Shown: piece after piece, positions 33,947 to 42,282 of the stretch | How positions within the stretch are numbered: the first letter of the stretch is position 1 | How the letters are laid out: each line of letters begins with the position of its first letter | Source of the DNA: Aureimonas jatrophae | Lineage (GTDB): Bacteria; Pseudomonadota; Alphaproteobacteria; Rhizobiales; Rhizobiaceae | Length of the DNA stretch: 64,000 bases | Assembly (NCBI RefSeq): GCF_900104035.1 | Contig: NZ_FNIT01000011.1 | Span: forward strand, 1-64,000 | Direction of reading: 5' to 3' | The notes under the pieces: generated by a model | The model's input: only the letters and a program-made list of their open reading frames with translations | Database searches by the model: none | Told to the model about the DNA's origin: nothing | Made by a program: the position numbers and the translations under genes

Positions 33947-34993
33947 ATGCAGGGAAGGGGCGGGGACCTGAGCAAGACGACGCGCCCTTCGGTGGGGCCC
34001 GCCTTTGCGAGCGCGCAGGAGGTGGCGCGACGGGCCGGGGTCTCGCGCTCCGCCGTCTCGCGGGCCTTCACCCCCGGCGCCAGCATCGCGCCCGACACGC
34101 GCGCCAAGGTGGAGGCGGCCGCGGCCGAACTCGGCTACCATGTGAACCATCTGGCCAGGGGCCTGATGCGCCAGCAGACCGGGATCGTCTGCCTCGTCGT
34201 CGCCGACATCCAGACACCCTACCTCTCGCGGCTTCTGGAGAACCTGTCGCGCCGGCTGCAGGAGGCGGGCAAGGTCGTCATGGTGCTCAACGCGGGGCGG
34301 GCGTCGGGCAACGTGGAAGGGGCGCTGCGGCAGACCCTCAACTACCGCGCCGACGCGACGGTCGTGCTTTCCGGCACGCCCTATCGCTCCATCGCGCAGA
34401 GTTGCCTCGACAGCGGCCAGCGCTTGGTGCTTCTGAATCGAAACGACCACCTGCCCGGCACGGTCAATCTGTCGGTCGACAACGCCCGCGCCGCCCGCAC
34501 GGCCGCGACCCTTTTCCTTCACGCGGGCTATCGACGTCTCGCCCTCGTCACCTCGGGGGTCGGGACGCCTAGCCTCACGGCCCGGCGGAACTGCTTCCTT
34601 GCCACCGCCGGTGAGGCAGGCGTCGAGGTCCATGTCTGGGAAGGCGGCGCGACGGCCTACGAGAGCGGTCTTCAGGCCGGAACGGCGCTGTTCTCGTCGG
34701 CCGAGCCGCCCGACGCCGTCTTTGCGGTGACCGATCTTCTGGCCTGCGGCGTCATGGACGCCGCGCGCCACCGCTTCCGGCGCCGCGTGCCGGACGACGT
34801 CGGCGTCATCGGGTTCGACGACATCGAACAGGCCGGATGGGCGTCCTACGACCTGACGACCTTCGGCCAGCCCGTCGCCGAGATCGCGGACTGGACGGTG
34901 CGCGTCGTCGCGGGCGGGACGGTCGAGGAGCCCGCGGACAGGGTGTTCGAGGCGCCGCTGGTTTGGCGGTCGTCGGTCGCGCGGTCCCTCTAG
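33947..34993 (+). CDS. LacI family transcriptional regulator
   Basis: A 348-residue regulator from the ATG at 33947. The LacI HTH with hinge helix lies at ~22-68: ASAQEVARRAGVSRSAVSRA, then ASIAPDTRAKVEAAAAELGY. The periplasmic-binding-like effector domain runs from ~78 (TGIVCLVVADIQTPYLSRLL) to the end, with VPDDVGVIGFDDIEQAGWA at ~280. It presumably represses the divergent transporter-IMPase operon through the operator at 33859-33874 and is released by the imported substrate or a product. ATG 33908 in the same frame is an alternative start; neither has a good ribosome site. Confidence 0.9.
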   Translation: MQGRGGDLSKTTRPSVGPAFASAQEVARRAGVSRSAVSRAFTPGASIAPDTRAKVEAAAAELGYHVNHLARGLMRQQTGIVCLVVADIQTPYLSRLLENLSRRLQEAGKVVMVLNAGRASGNVEGALRQTLNYRADATVVLSGTPYRSIAQSCLDSGQRLVLLNRNDHLPGTVNLSVDNARAARTAATLFLHAGYRRLALVTSGVGTPSLTARRNCFLATAGEAGVEVHVWEGGATAYESGLQAGTALFSSAEPPDAVFAVTDLLACGVMDAARHRFRRRVPDDVGVIGFDDIEQAGWASYDLTTFGQPVAEIADWTVRVVAGGTVEEPADRVFEAPLVWRSSVARSL

Positions 34994-35070
34994 CGCGCAT
35001 CGCTCCGGGGCCGTCCCGGAAGCGCCGAACTACGGAGCCCGGATCCCCGGTACGGATCCGGATCGCCGGC

Positions 35071-36156
35071 TCAGGCCGCGCGCCGGGTTCCGGCCTTGCG
35101 CGCATACATGCGCTCGTCCGCCCGGCGCGCGATCTCATCGATCGTGTCGTGCGAGCAGATCGCCGTGGTGCCGACGCTCGCGCCGATGCGCGCCGTACCC
35201 TGCGGCACCGGAATCGGCTGCCGGATCGCGTCCGAGATCCGATCGGCGAGCCGTCGAGCCCGGTCGCGGTCGCCGGTCAGAAGCACGACGAACTCGTCGC
35301 CGCCGACGCGCGACACGAACGCGTCCTCTCCAACGATCGCTGCGATACGCCTTGCGACAGCGCACAGGACGAGATCGCCGGCCTCGTGCCCCAAGGTGTC
35401 GTTGACGGACTTGAACCGGTCGAGGTCGATGCCGAGCCAGTGGAGGCCGCCGAGCTTCTCGTTGAGCGCCTGCCGCACGACCGCTTCGAGCTGGCGGCGG
35501 TTCCAAAGGCCGGTCAGCGGATCCGTCGTGGCCAGGCGTTCCACGGAACGGCGGTCGAGCAGGGCCTCGACCGCTCGGGCGTACTGCAAGCGGCAGTGTC
35601 CGAGCACCGATATGATGCCGGCGAGCATCGAGACCGCCAGATACGTGCTGGTGGTGTCGTCCAGCATCGCCAGAAAGGCCGCGGGCATGGCGAGAGGGAT
35701 CGTCGTCTGCAGGTAGCCGATCTTGGGCTGGAGGGCGACATAGGGGATCGGGCCGTAGGCCATGCCGACCGCGGTCGCGAGCGCCCAGTTCAGCATCGAC
35801 GCGTCGCCGCCGAGAATAACCAGCGAGGTGAAGGCGGCGAACGCCAGCGACAGTCCGATGCCCCCGACACCATACGCGGCCTGCCAGCGGATCTGGGTGC
35901 GCCGCGACTGCGAGCGCTCCCCGAACCGCGCATAGCCTTCCGCCACGGCGATGCGCACCGCGCACGCCAGCCAGACCGCGATCGCGCCGAGCACCATGCT
36001 GATCGACGGCGACTGATGAACGGCGGCGACCGTGGGCGCGATGGCGATGAGGACCATCCATCGAACGCCGGTGCGCGACTCGTACATGCGGGCCGTCAGG
36101 TCGGCGACGACCTCGTCGGGCAGGGCTCGGTAGGCCGGTATGTTCGTCCGCGTCAT
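35071..36156 (-). CDS. Membrane diguanylate cyclase (GGDEF)
   Basis: A 361-residue protein that would make cyclic-di-GMP. Residues ~30-190 hold about five to six hydrophobic helices in pairs. The GGDEF domain spans ~200-355: DPLTGLWNRRQLEAV, GIDLDRFKSVNDTLGHEAGD, RVGGDEFVVLL and ADERMYARKAG, all catalytic residues present. The RxxD inhibitory I-site, expected five residues before GGDEF, is absent (the region reads GEDAFVSRV), so product feedback at that site is unlikely. It stands alone on the minus strand, convergent with LacI. The sensed signal is unknown. Confidence 0.93.
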   Translation of the reverse strand: MTRTNIPAYRALPDEVVADLTARMYESRTGVRWMVLIAIAPTVAAVHQSPSISMVLGAIAVWLACAVRIAVAEGYARFGERSQSRRTQIRWQAAYGVGGIGLSLAFAAFTSLVILGGDASMLNWALATAVGMAYGPIPYVALQPKIGYLQTTIPLAMPAAFLAMLDDTTSTYLAVSMLAGIISVLGHCRLQYARAVEALLDRRSVERLATTDPLTGLWNRRQLEAVVRQALNEKLGGLHWLGIDLDRFKSVNDTLGHEAGDLVLCAVARRIAAIVGEDAFVSRVGGDEFVVLLTGDRDRARRLADRISDAIRQPIPVPQGTARIGASVGTTAICSHDTIDEIARRADERMYARKAGTRRAA

Positions 36157-36558
36157 ACCAGAGCGTTCCCTAGCGTCATGGGAAAACTACGTAGCTCTCG
36201 TTAACGGCTCGTTTCCGCCCACCCCCGCCATCGCCGTCCGGCTGCCCGAGGCGAGGGCCGATGCGCTAGTCCTCCACCCCAAACGCAAGGGCTGTCCGGG
36301 TTGCCGGGCGTCGATGCGGGCCGAACGGATTGCGGTCATGGCCAAGCTGTTCGCCCTGCAGGAGCCGGCAAGCCGGCGTCATCCTGCAACGAGGGGTGCA
36401 AGGAGGGCGATCCGCGACCCCAGGCGTTGCCCGATGGAGGGTTGGGCCCCTGTTGCCGTGACCGGGTATCTTCGACGGTCGATCCGTTTCGAAGCGCTTC
36501 GTTAGATCGTCGTTATCGTCTCGCGGCGTAGCCTTGCGGCTCTATCGGGAGGTTTTGC
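36157..36558. other. Divergent intergenic region, no gene seen
   Basis: About 400 bases between the diguanylate cyclase (minus) and the FecR gene (plus), presumably holding both promoters. A short open frame at 36140-36505 has no family signature. I see no clear palindrome or -35/-10 pair. Confidence 0.4.
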
Positions 36559-38082
36559 ATGGACGTCCGTTTCGCCGCGCTTGTCGTGTTCCTGGTTGGA
36601 ATGGTCCAGGCCGACGTCGGATGGGCGCGCGAATGGCTGGTGGAGCGCGTGACCGGGACGGCGTGGTCGATCGGCAGCTCCAGCCAGCGCACCGAACTGA
36701 AGGCTGGCGCATCGGTCGAGGAAGGCCTGACCATCGCAACCGCAGCCGACGGGCGCATCCGCTTGTCGGCCGACAACAACGTGATGACCCTGGGTCCGGG
36801 AAGCATCGCGGCGGTCAGACCCAAGTCCTTCTTCAGTTCCAAGACCGAGGTGCAGCAGCAGGTCGGCACGATCGAGTTCGACGTCGAGAAGCGGGCCAGC
36901 CCGCACTTCACGGTGCAGACGCCGTTCATGGCGGTTGTGGTCAAGGGCACGGCCTTCAGCGTCAACGTCGCCAAGACCGATACGCGTATCTCGGTCAACC
37001 GGGGCCTCGTGCAGGTGCGCGATCTGCGGAGCGGCGAGACCGCCGGCATAGCGGCCGGGCAGCGCGCCAGCGTTTCCACCCGGTCGGCCGGTCTGCAGAC
37101 GGCGGGCCCGCAGGCGCCCGCGCCGTCGCCCGGAAAGCCCTCCGCGCCGAGCGTCGCGCCGGTCGGCCAAACCCTGCAAGGCTTCCGCACGACGCAGGCC
37201 GCCGAGCAGGCCAGGGCGAGTGTCGCGGCGTCGAGAACCACGAACGCGACGGTCGGCGGCGATGTCGCCACCCGTTCGTTCGGCTTTGCCGCGAGTGTGC
37301 CGTCCGCGGACGAGGACCGGTCATCGACCTCGTCCCGGTCCTCCGGCTTCGGTGGCTTCGGCGGCGGCCTGAACGGCGGCGGTGGAGATCGGTCGGCGCG
37401 CGATGCCAATGCCGGCGCCAACCCGGAAGCGTCCGCAGCCGCGGCAAGCGAGCGGGAGACGCGGAGTGCCGAGACGGCGACGTCTCCTTCTCCGAACGCG
37501 AACGGGCCCGACCAGGGAACCGGGGGACGAGGTCCGGACCGGGGCGATACCTCGACCGGCAACCCCGGACGTGGCCCGAGCGGTGTGGGGCCGGGCGGGG
37601 CGGAGCCCGGATCCGGCGGACCGGGTCGAGGCCCGAACGGCCAGGGACCCGATCGCGATGGACCCGGTCGTGGGCCGGACGGCGTTGGCCCGGGGAGTGA
37701 TGGTCCCGGGCGCGGTCCGGACGGCAAGGGTCCCGGCGGACCCGGCGGCGGACCGGATGGAAAGGGCCAAGGCGCAGACAACCCGGGCCGTGGGCCGGAC
37801 GGCAAAGGTCCCGGTGGCGATGGGCCGGGTCCGGCGGGGCCGGGGCCCGGCGGGGACGGGCGCGGCCCGGACGACAAGGGCGGTGCGGGCGATGGTCCAG
37901 GCCACGGCCCGGACAAGGACAAGGACAAGGACAAGGACAAGGACAAGACCCGTCCCGGACTGGGCGGTATCGGGCGCGATATCGTCAACATCGGACGCGA
38001 CGTCGTGGACGGTATCGGGCGGGGACGCGGAAACAGCTCCGACACCGGCTCGCGCGGGGGCTTGAGCCTCGGCACCAAGTGA
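36559..38082 (+). CDS. FecR-domain exported protein with collagen-like Gly-Pro tail
   Basis: A 507-residue protein. The signal peptide is ~1-23 (FAALVVFLVGMVQADVGWA). The FecR domain lies at ~30-150, with RVTGTAWSIG, a GASVEEGLTIATAADGRIRL stretch, VGTIEFDVEK and FMAVVVKGTAFSVNV. From ~250 on it is low-complexity: a Gly/Ser patch, then ~110 residues of imperfect GPGRGPDG/GPDGKGP-type repeats, a (DK)6 run at ~452-463 and a basic-Gly end. Standalone FecR proteins beside CHASE2 signalling proteins are a known pattern, as here. In TonB systems FecR relays a signal to a sigma factor, but no sigma or TonB receptor is present. Role: a periplasmic or surface partner of the downstream sensor is inferred. 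Confidence 0.85.
   Translation: MDVRFAALVVFLVGMVQADVGWAREWLVERVTGTAWSIGSSSQRTELKAGASVEEGLTIATAADGRIRLSADNNVMTLGPGSIAAVRPKSFFSSKTEVQQQVGTIEFDVEKRASPHFTVQTPFMAVVVKGTAFSVNVAKTDTRISVNRGLVQVRDLRSGETAGIAAGQRASVSTRSAGLQTAGPQAPAPSPGKPSAPSVAPVGQTLQGFRTTQAAEQARASVAASRTTNATVGGDVATRSFGFAASVPSADEDRSSTSSRSSGFGGFGGGLNGGGGDRSARDANAGANPEASAAAASERETRSAETATSPSPNANGPDQGTGGRGPDRGDTSTGNPGRGPSGVGPGGAEPGSGGPGRGPNGQGPDRDGPGRGPDGVGPGSDGPGRGPDGKGPGGPGGGPDGKGQGADNPGRGPDGKGPGGDGPGPAGPGPGGDGRGPDDKGGAGDGPGHGPDKDKDKDKDKDKTRPGLGGIGRDIVNIGRDVVDGIGRGRGNSSDTGSRGGLSLGTK
37912..37947 (+). repeat. Six tandem copies of GACAAG (Asp-Lys repeat)
   Basis: Six exact 6-bp units lie in frame with the FecR gene and encode (Asp-Lys)6. Slippage would add or remove DK pairs without a frameshift, so it would vary length but not switch the gene off. 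Just upstream (about 37540-37910) is a longer, imperfect, Gly-Pro-Asp-rich repeat region. Confidence 0.9.
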
Positions 38083-38099
38083 CCCGCAGGAACCGAACG

Positions 38100-38120
38100 C
38101 GCCGGGCCCCTGGTCCGGCG
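38100..38120 (+). terminator. Weak hairpin between FecR gene and CHASE2 gene
   Basis: CGCCGG/CCGGCG arms extended by GCC/GGT give a ~9-bp stem with a 3-base loop, 18 bases after the FecR stop. No U-tract follows. It might attenuate rather than end transcription, since the next gene starts 107 bases downstream. Confidence 0.35.
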
Positions 38121-38206
38121 TCCTGTCGAGAGCCGACCCGGACACGACGCTGCGGCCACGGCCGTCGCCGGCGATGGATCGCAGCACCGGAAGGAACGGC
38201 GCCGAG

Positions 38207-41029
38207 ATGTTGAGCCATGACGTCTTGGCCCGTGTCTCACGAAGGGCGGCTGCGTGGTTCCGGCATGGTGCACCGCTTGCGGGCTTGGCGATCTGTCTCT
38301 GCATCGCCGGTCAGTCCGGGCTGATCGCGTCGCTTGACCGCCGGCTGTCGGATGCCCGGTTTGGCGGGTTCGATCGACCGGCGACCGGCGAGATCGTGCT
38401 GGTCGACATCGATGCCGGAAGCTTGGCCGAGGTGGGTATCTGGCCTTGGCCACGCCACCTCTACGGCGATCTGATGCAGGCCGCGGCGCGAGCCGGGGCT
38501 GCGCGCATCGCCTTCGACGTCGACTTCTCCGCCGCATCGAGGCCCGACGAGGACGCCGCCTTCGCGCAGGCCCTGGCGACCTCGGGATTGGAAACGTTTC
38601 TGGCCGCGTTCGTCCAGACCGATCCGGCTTCGGGACGCACCCGCGCCTCGATGCCGATCGAGCCGCTGCTGTCGGCGGCCTGGCCCGTCTCGATCAACGT
38701 TCCCGTCGACGCGGACGGGCGCATCCGGCGCTTTCCTTGGTCGATGGACATCGGGGGCGAGACGGTCGGCTCCATGCCCGCGGTCCTTGCCGATCGCCAG
38801 GTGGATGGGGGCGAGTTCCTGATCGACCATGCGATCGAGGCCGCCTCGATCCCGCGCCTTTCGGTTGCCGATCTCCTTGGCGGGCGCCTGAAGGACGGAT
38901 CGCTGGCGGGGAAGACGCTGATCGTGGGCGCCACCGCGATCGAACTCCACGATCTCTTCCCGGTTCCTCGCGCCGGCATCGTCTCGGGGTCGACCGTGAT
39001 CGCCCTTGCGGCGGAAACGCTGTTGCAGGACCGGGCCCTGTCGCCCTGGACGCCTTCCGTTCCGCTTCTGGCGGTCTTGATGGGCTTCGGCGGCTGGCTT
39101 GTCGCGCGGGTTTCGCTTCGATCCCTCCTGATGGTTCTCCTGGGCGCGATGGTCGCGACCGAGGCCGTGGCGATCGGGTTCTACGTCGAGTTCGCCGTCG
39201 TGGCCCAGACCGCAGCGCTTCTTGGGACCTTCGCGGCGCTTGCGGTTTGGGGTCTCCTGCGGGAGTTCGACCTGCGCAAGATCCGGTTGTGGGCGGCCGG
39301 TATCGAGACGCGCAACACCGGCCGCCTGCTGGAGCGGGTCGTCGTCGACGGGTTCGATGCCGTCGTCATCGTGCAGGAGGGGGAGCGCATCGTCCGCTTC
39401 AACGAGGCGGCCCGCGTCCTGCTTGGTTGGCCCGAAACGACACAAACCGGCATGGCGGCCGATCTGCCGGATGCGGTCGGCTCGGCGCTACGGACCGCAT
39501 CGCTCGAGGCGGACGAGACCGCGGAGCGCCCGATCGCCGAGCGCGGCATGACGCGCGTCCCGATCGACGGCACGTCGCGGATCGTCGAGTACGCGGTCGT
39601 TCCGTTCTGGATGGAGCGCTCGCACTGGCGTCGCGGCGACGCGACGCGAACGCGCTACGCCAGTATCACGCTGCGCGACGTCACGGATCGCGAGGAGGCG
39701 CAGGAGCGCCTGCGCCATGCGGCCCTGCACGACAGTCTCACCGATCTTCCCAACCGGCGCGCGCTGGATACCGAACTCGATCTCATGCTGGGCGGCGACG
39801 GACCCGTCACGCTGATGGCCTTCGATCTCGACCGGTTCAAGAGCGTGAACGACGCCCTCGGCCATGCCACGGGAGATGCCGTGTTGCGGGAGGCTGCCAG
39901 ACGCGTTGGCGCAGTCCTGCCCGGCGATGCCCGCCTGTTCCGGCTCGGAGGAGACGAGTTCCTCGCGGTCCTGCGCACCGCGGATCCGGTAGCCGCACGC
40001 CTCGTCGCGGAACGGATCGTCGAGCGGATCGCCCAGCCCTTCGACGTGAACGGGCACCGCGTCGGGATCGGCATCTGTATCGGCCTTGCAGGGGCGGGCG
40101 ATGCCCGCCGCGACGCATCCGTCCTGCGGCGGCAGGCCGACGTCGCCCTGTATCAGGCGAAGCGGACCGGGACCGGTTCGATCGTCTGGTACGATTCCGT
40201 CATGGACGGGACGCGCCTCCAGCGCCTGGCACTCGAACGGGACCTTGTCGAGGCGGTCGAGGCCGAGACCTTCGAACTCGTCTATCAACCGCAGGCGCGC
40301 CTGTCGGACGGCACCTGGACCGGAGCCGAGGCGCTTCTTCGCTGGCACCATCCCGAACGCGGCTTCGTATCGCCGGCGGAGTTCATTCCCGTGGCCGAGG
40401 AGATGGGCGTGATCCACGAGCTGGGGGCGTGGGTCCTTCGAACCGCCTGCCGGGATGCGCAGGCCTGGCCGGCGAGCGCGAAGGTCGCCGTGAACGTGTC
40501 GCCGATCCAGCTCGTCGCCGGCGACCTCGTCGCAGCCGTTCGCGCGGCGCTCGAGGGCTCCGGCCTCGATCCGAGACGCCTGGAGCTCGAGATCACCGAG
40601 TCCGCCTTTGTCGGCGAGGACAAGCGGCTCGCCGGGACCTTCTCCGAACTCCTGGCGATGGGCGTGACCTTCGCGCTGGACGATTTCGGCACGGGCTACT
40701 CGTCGCTCGGCTACCTGCACCGGTTTCCCATCAGCAAGATCAAGATCGACCGGAGCTTCGTGGCCGATCTTCCGGGCAGCCGCCCTTCGGAGGCCGTCCT
40801 GCGGTCGGTTGTCGCGCTGGCCGACGGCCTGGGTCTCCGGGTGATCGCGGAAGGGGTGGAAACGCTGGCCCAGGCCGAATGGCTGCGCGACATGGGCTGC
40901 GAGGAGGTGCAGGGATACCTGTATTCACGGCCTCTCGACCGGTTGCGGGCTGTCCAAACGCTGTCGGCCGGATCCTTCGATCCGATCGGTTCGCGCAACG
41001 ACGCGCATCGGCGCCGCGCCCACGGCTAG
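38207..41029 (+). CDS. CHASE2-PAS-GGDEF-EAL cyclic-di-GMP signalling protein
   Basis: A 940-residue membrane sensor. An N-terminal helix (~20-38) leads into a periplasmic CHASE2 domain (~40-270: VLVDIDAGSLAEVGIWPWPR and FDVDFSA typical). Three helices follow (~280-360), then a PAS-like domain (~385-495), GGDEF (~515-670: DSLTDLPNRRALD, FDLDRFKSVNDALG, RLGGDEFLAVL) and EAL (~690-925: YQPQARL, AEALLRWHHPERG, ELEITESAF, LDDFGTGYSSL, KIKIDRSFV, EGVET, QGYLYSRP). Both enzyme domains keep their catalytic signatures, so it may make and break c-di-GMP. The start at 38207 has GGAAGGA upstream; an in-frame ATG at 38174 has none. It lies behind the FecR gene, its probable partner. Confidence 0.94.
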   Translation: MLSHDVLARVSRRAAAWFRHGAPLAGLAICLCIAGQSGLIASLDRRLSDARFGGFDRPATGEIVLVDIDAGSLAEVGIWPWPRHLYGDLMQAAARAGAARIAFDVDFSAASRPDEDAAFAQALATSGLETFLAAFVQTDPASGRTRASMPIEPLLSAAWPVSINVPVDADGRIRRFPWSMDIGGETVGSMPAVLADRQVDGGEFLIDHAIEAASIPRLSVADLLGGRLKDGSLAGKTLIVGATAIELHDLFPVPRAGIVSGSTVIALAAETLLQDRALSPWTPSVPLLAVLMGFGGWLVARVSLRSLLMVLLGAMVATEAVAIGFYVEFAVVAQTAALLGTFAALAVWGLLREFDLRKIRLWAAGIETRNTGRLLERVVVDGFDAVVIVQEGERIVRFNEAARVLLGWPETTQTGMAADLPDAVGSALRTASLEADETAERPIAERGMTRVPIDGTSRIVEYAVVPFWMERSHWRRGDATRTRYASITLRDVTDREEAQERLRHAALHDSLTDLPNRRALDTELDLMLGGDGPVTLMAFDLDRFKSVNDALGHATGDAVLREAARRVGAVLPGDARLFRLGGDEFLAVLRTADPVAARLVAERIVERIAQPFDVNGHRVGIGICIGLAGAGDARRDASVLRRQADVALYQAKRTGTGSIVWYDSVMDGTRLQRLALERDLVEAVEAETFELVYQPQARLSDGTWTGAEALLRWHHPERGFVSPAEFIPVAEEMGVIHELGAWVLRTACRDAQAWPASAKVAVNVSPIQLVAGDLVAAVRAALEGSGLDPRRLELEITESAFVGEDKRLAGTFSELLAMGVTFALDDFGTGYSSLGYLHRFPISKIKIDRSFVADLPGSRPSEAVLRSVVALADGLGLRVIAEGVETLAQAEWLRDMGCEEVQGYLYSRPLDRLRAVQTLSAGSFDPIGSRNDAHRRRAHG

Positions 41030-41129
41030 ATCGCCGGCGTCTCGCTGGGGTGGCCGGCTGCGCGCGTCGCTTCGCCTTCGGGGACCGGAGATGCTAGGGA
41101 GCCGGACCCCCAGAACCGGAGACCGTCTC

Positions 41130-42068
41130 ATGCGCCACGTCATCTTCGACACCGATCCCGGACAGGACGATGCCGTTGCGATCCTGACGGCTCTCGGCTC
41201 GCCCGGGGAGATCGAGGTGCTGGGCATCTCGGCGGTCGCCGGCAACGTGCCGCTCCACCATGCCGAGCGCAACGCCCGGCGCATCGCCGAGCTGGCCGGA
41301 CGCGCGGACTTGCCCGTCTATGCCGGCGCCGACCGTCCCTTCACGCGTGGCCTCGTCACCGCCGAGCACGTCCATGGCTCGACCGGTCTGAACGGGCCGG
41401 ACCTGCCCGAACCCACGATGCCGCTCCGCGAGGGCCATGCGGCCGACTTCATCATCGAGACCGTGCGCTCGCGGCCCGAGCGAAGCGTGACGATCGCCGC
41501 GCTCGGACCCCTCACCAACGTCGCGCTGGCCCTTCTGAAAGCCCCCGACATCGCCGGGCGGCTCGAGGGCATCGTGCTCATGGGCGGAGCCTATTTCGAG
41601 GTCGGCAACATCACGCCGGCCGCCGAGTTCAACATCTATGTCGATCCGGAAGCGGCTGCCGTCGTCTTTCGCTCGGGCGCGCCGATCACTGTCCTGCCGC
41701 TCGATGCAACGCACGGCATGCGCTCCACCGAGGCGCGCATCCAGGCCTTCGAGCGGATCGGCAACAGGACGGGCGCGGCGGTCGCGGCCATGCTGCGCTT
41801 CTCGGAAGTCTACGACCTCCAGAAATACGGCTGGGACGGCGCGCCGCTGCACGACCCCTGCGTCACCGCCTTCCTGCTCGAACCCACGATCTTCGAGGGG
41901 CGGGCGGCGAACTGCGAGATCGAGTGCGCGAGCGCGCTGACGCGCGGCATGACGGTCGTGGACTACTGGGGCGTGACGGACCGCGCGCACAACTGCTTCT
42001 TCGTGCGCTCGGGCGACAGCGACCGCTTCTACGCGCTTCTCGCCGAGCGCGTCGCGCGCCTGCCCTGA
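41130..42068 (+). CDS. Nucleoside hydrolase (IUNH family)
   Basis: A 312-residue Ca-dependent N-ribohydrolase that splits ribonucleosides into base and ribose. The N-terminal signature IFDTDPGQDDAVAIL (DTDPGxDDA) at residues ~5-18 binds Ca and ribose, with the expected Asp cluster. IVLMGGAYFEVGNITPAAEFNIYVDPEAA at ~150-178 (key parts MGGAY, NITPAAEFN) and the C-terminal HDPCVTAFLL at ~247 complete the site. Length is normal. ATG 41130 is preferred over 41091 since the protein begins directly with MRHVIFDTDPG and GGAGA precedes it. It opens the nucleoside salvage region, convergent with slyX (4 bases between stops). Confidence 0.94.
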   Translation: MRHVIFDTDPGQDDAVAILTALGSPGEIEVLGISAVAGNVPLHHAERNARRIAELAGRADLPVYAGADRPFTRGLVTAEHVHGSTGLNGPDLPEPTMPLREGHAADFIIETVRSRPERSVTIAALGPLTNVALALLKAPDIAGRLEGIVLMGGAYFEVGNITPAAEFNIYVDPEAAAVVFRSGAPITVLPLDATHGMRSTEARIQAFERIGNRTGAAVAAMLRFSEVYDLQKYGWDGAPLHDPCVTAFLLEPTIFEGRAANCEIECASALTRGMTVVDYWGVTDRAHNCFFVRSGDSDRFYALLAERVARLP

Positions 42069-42072
42069 GCCG

Positions 42073-42282
42073 TCAGTAGTGCGGCGGCCGCGTCGCCTCG
42101 GGAGCGGGCGCGGCCGCCTCCTCGAGCGCCAGGAAGCGCTCGGCGAGCTGGCGCAGCGTCCGCTCGGTCCGGTCGAGCAACGCGCCCTGGCGTGCCAGCT
42201 CGCCCGACAGCTCCTCGATCGCGCGCTCCTGATGCGCTAGACGGATCTCCAGCTCCGTCACCCGGTCCTCGGCGCCGCTCAT
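42073..42282 (-). CDS. slyX: SlyX family protein
   Basis: A 69-residue coiled-coil protein: VTELEIRLAHQERAIEELSG, then a heptad pattern to residue ~52, and a Pro-rich end with PPHY as its last residues. The short N-terminal coiled coil and the PPHY terminus are the marks of SlyX, a conserved protein of unknown function. The ATG overlaps the stop of the upstream thioesterase gene (ATGA), so the two are translationally coupled. Confidence 0.85.
   Translation of the reverse strand: MSGAEDRVTELEIRLAHQERAIEELSGELARQGALLDRTERTLRQLAERFLALEEAAAPAPEATRPPHY

Noticed and set aside
37912-37947. Short tandem repeats that might suggest a CRISPR array.
   Set aside because: The units are 6 bp, contiguous, without spacers, and in frame within the FecR gene. 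No CRISPR array or cas gene is seen anywhere in the window.
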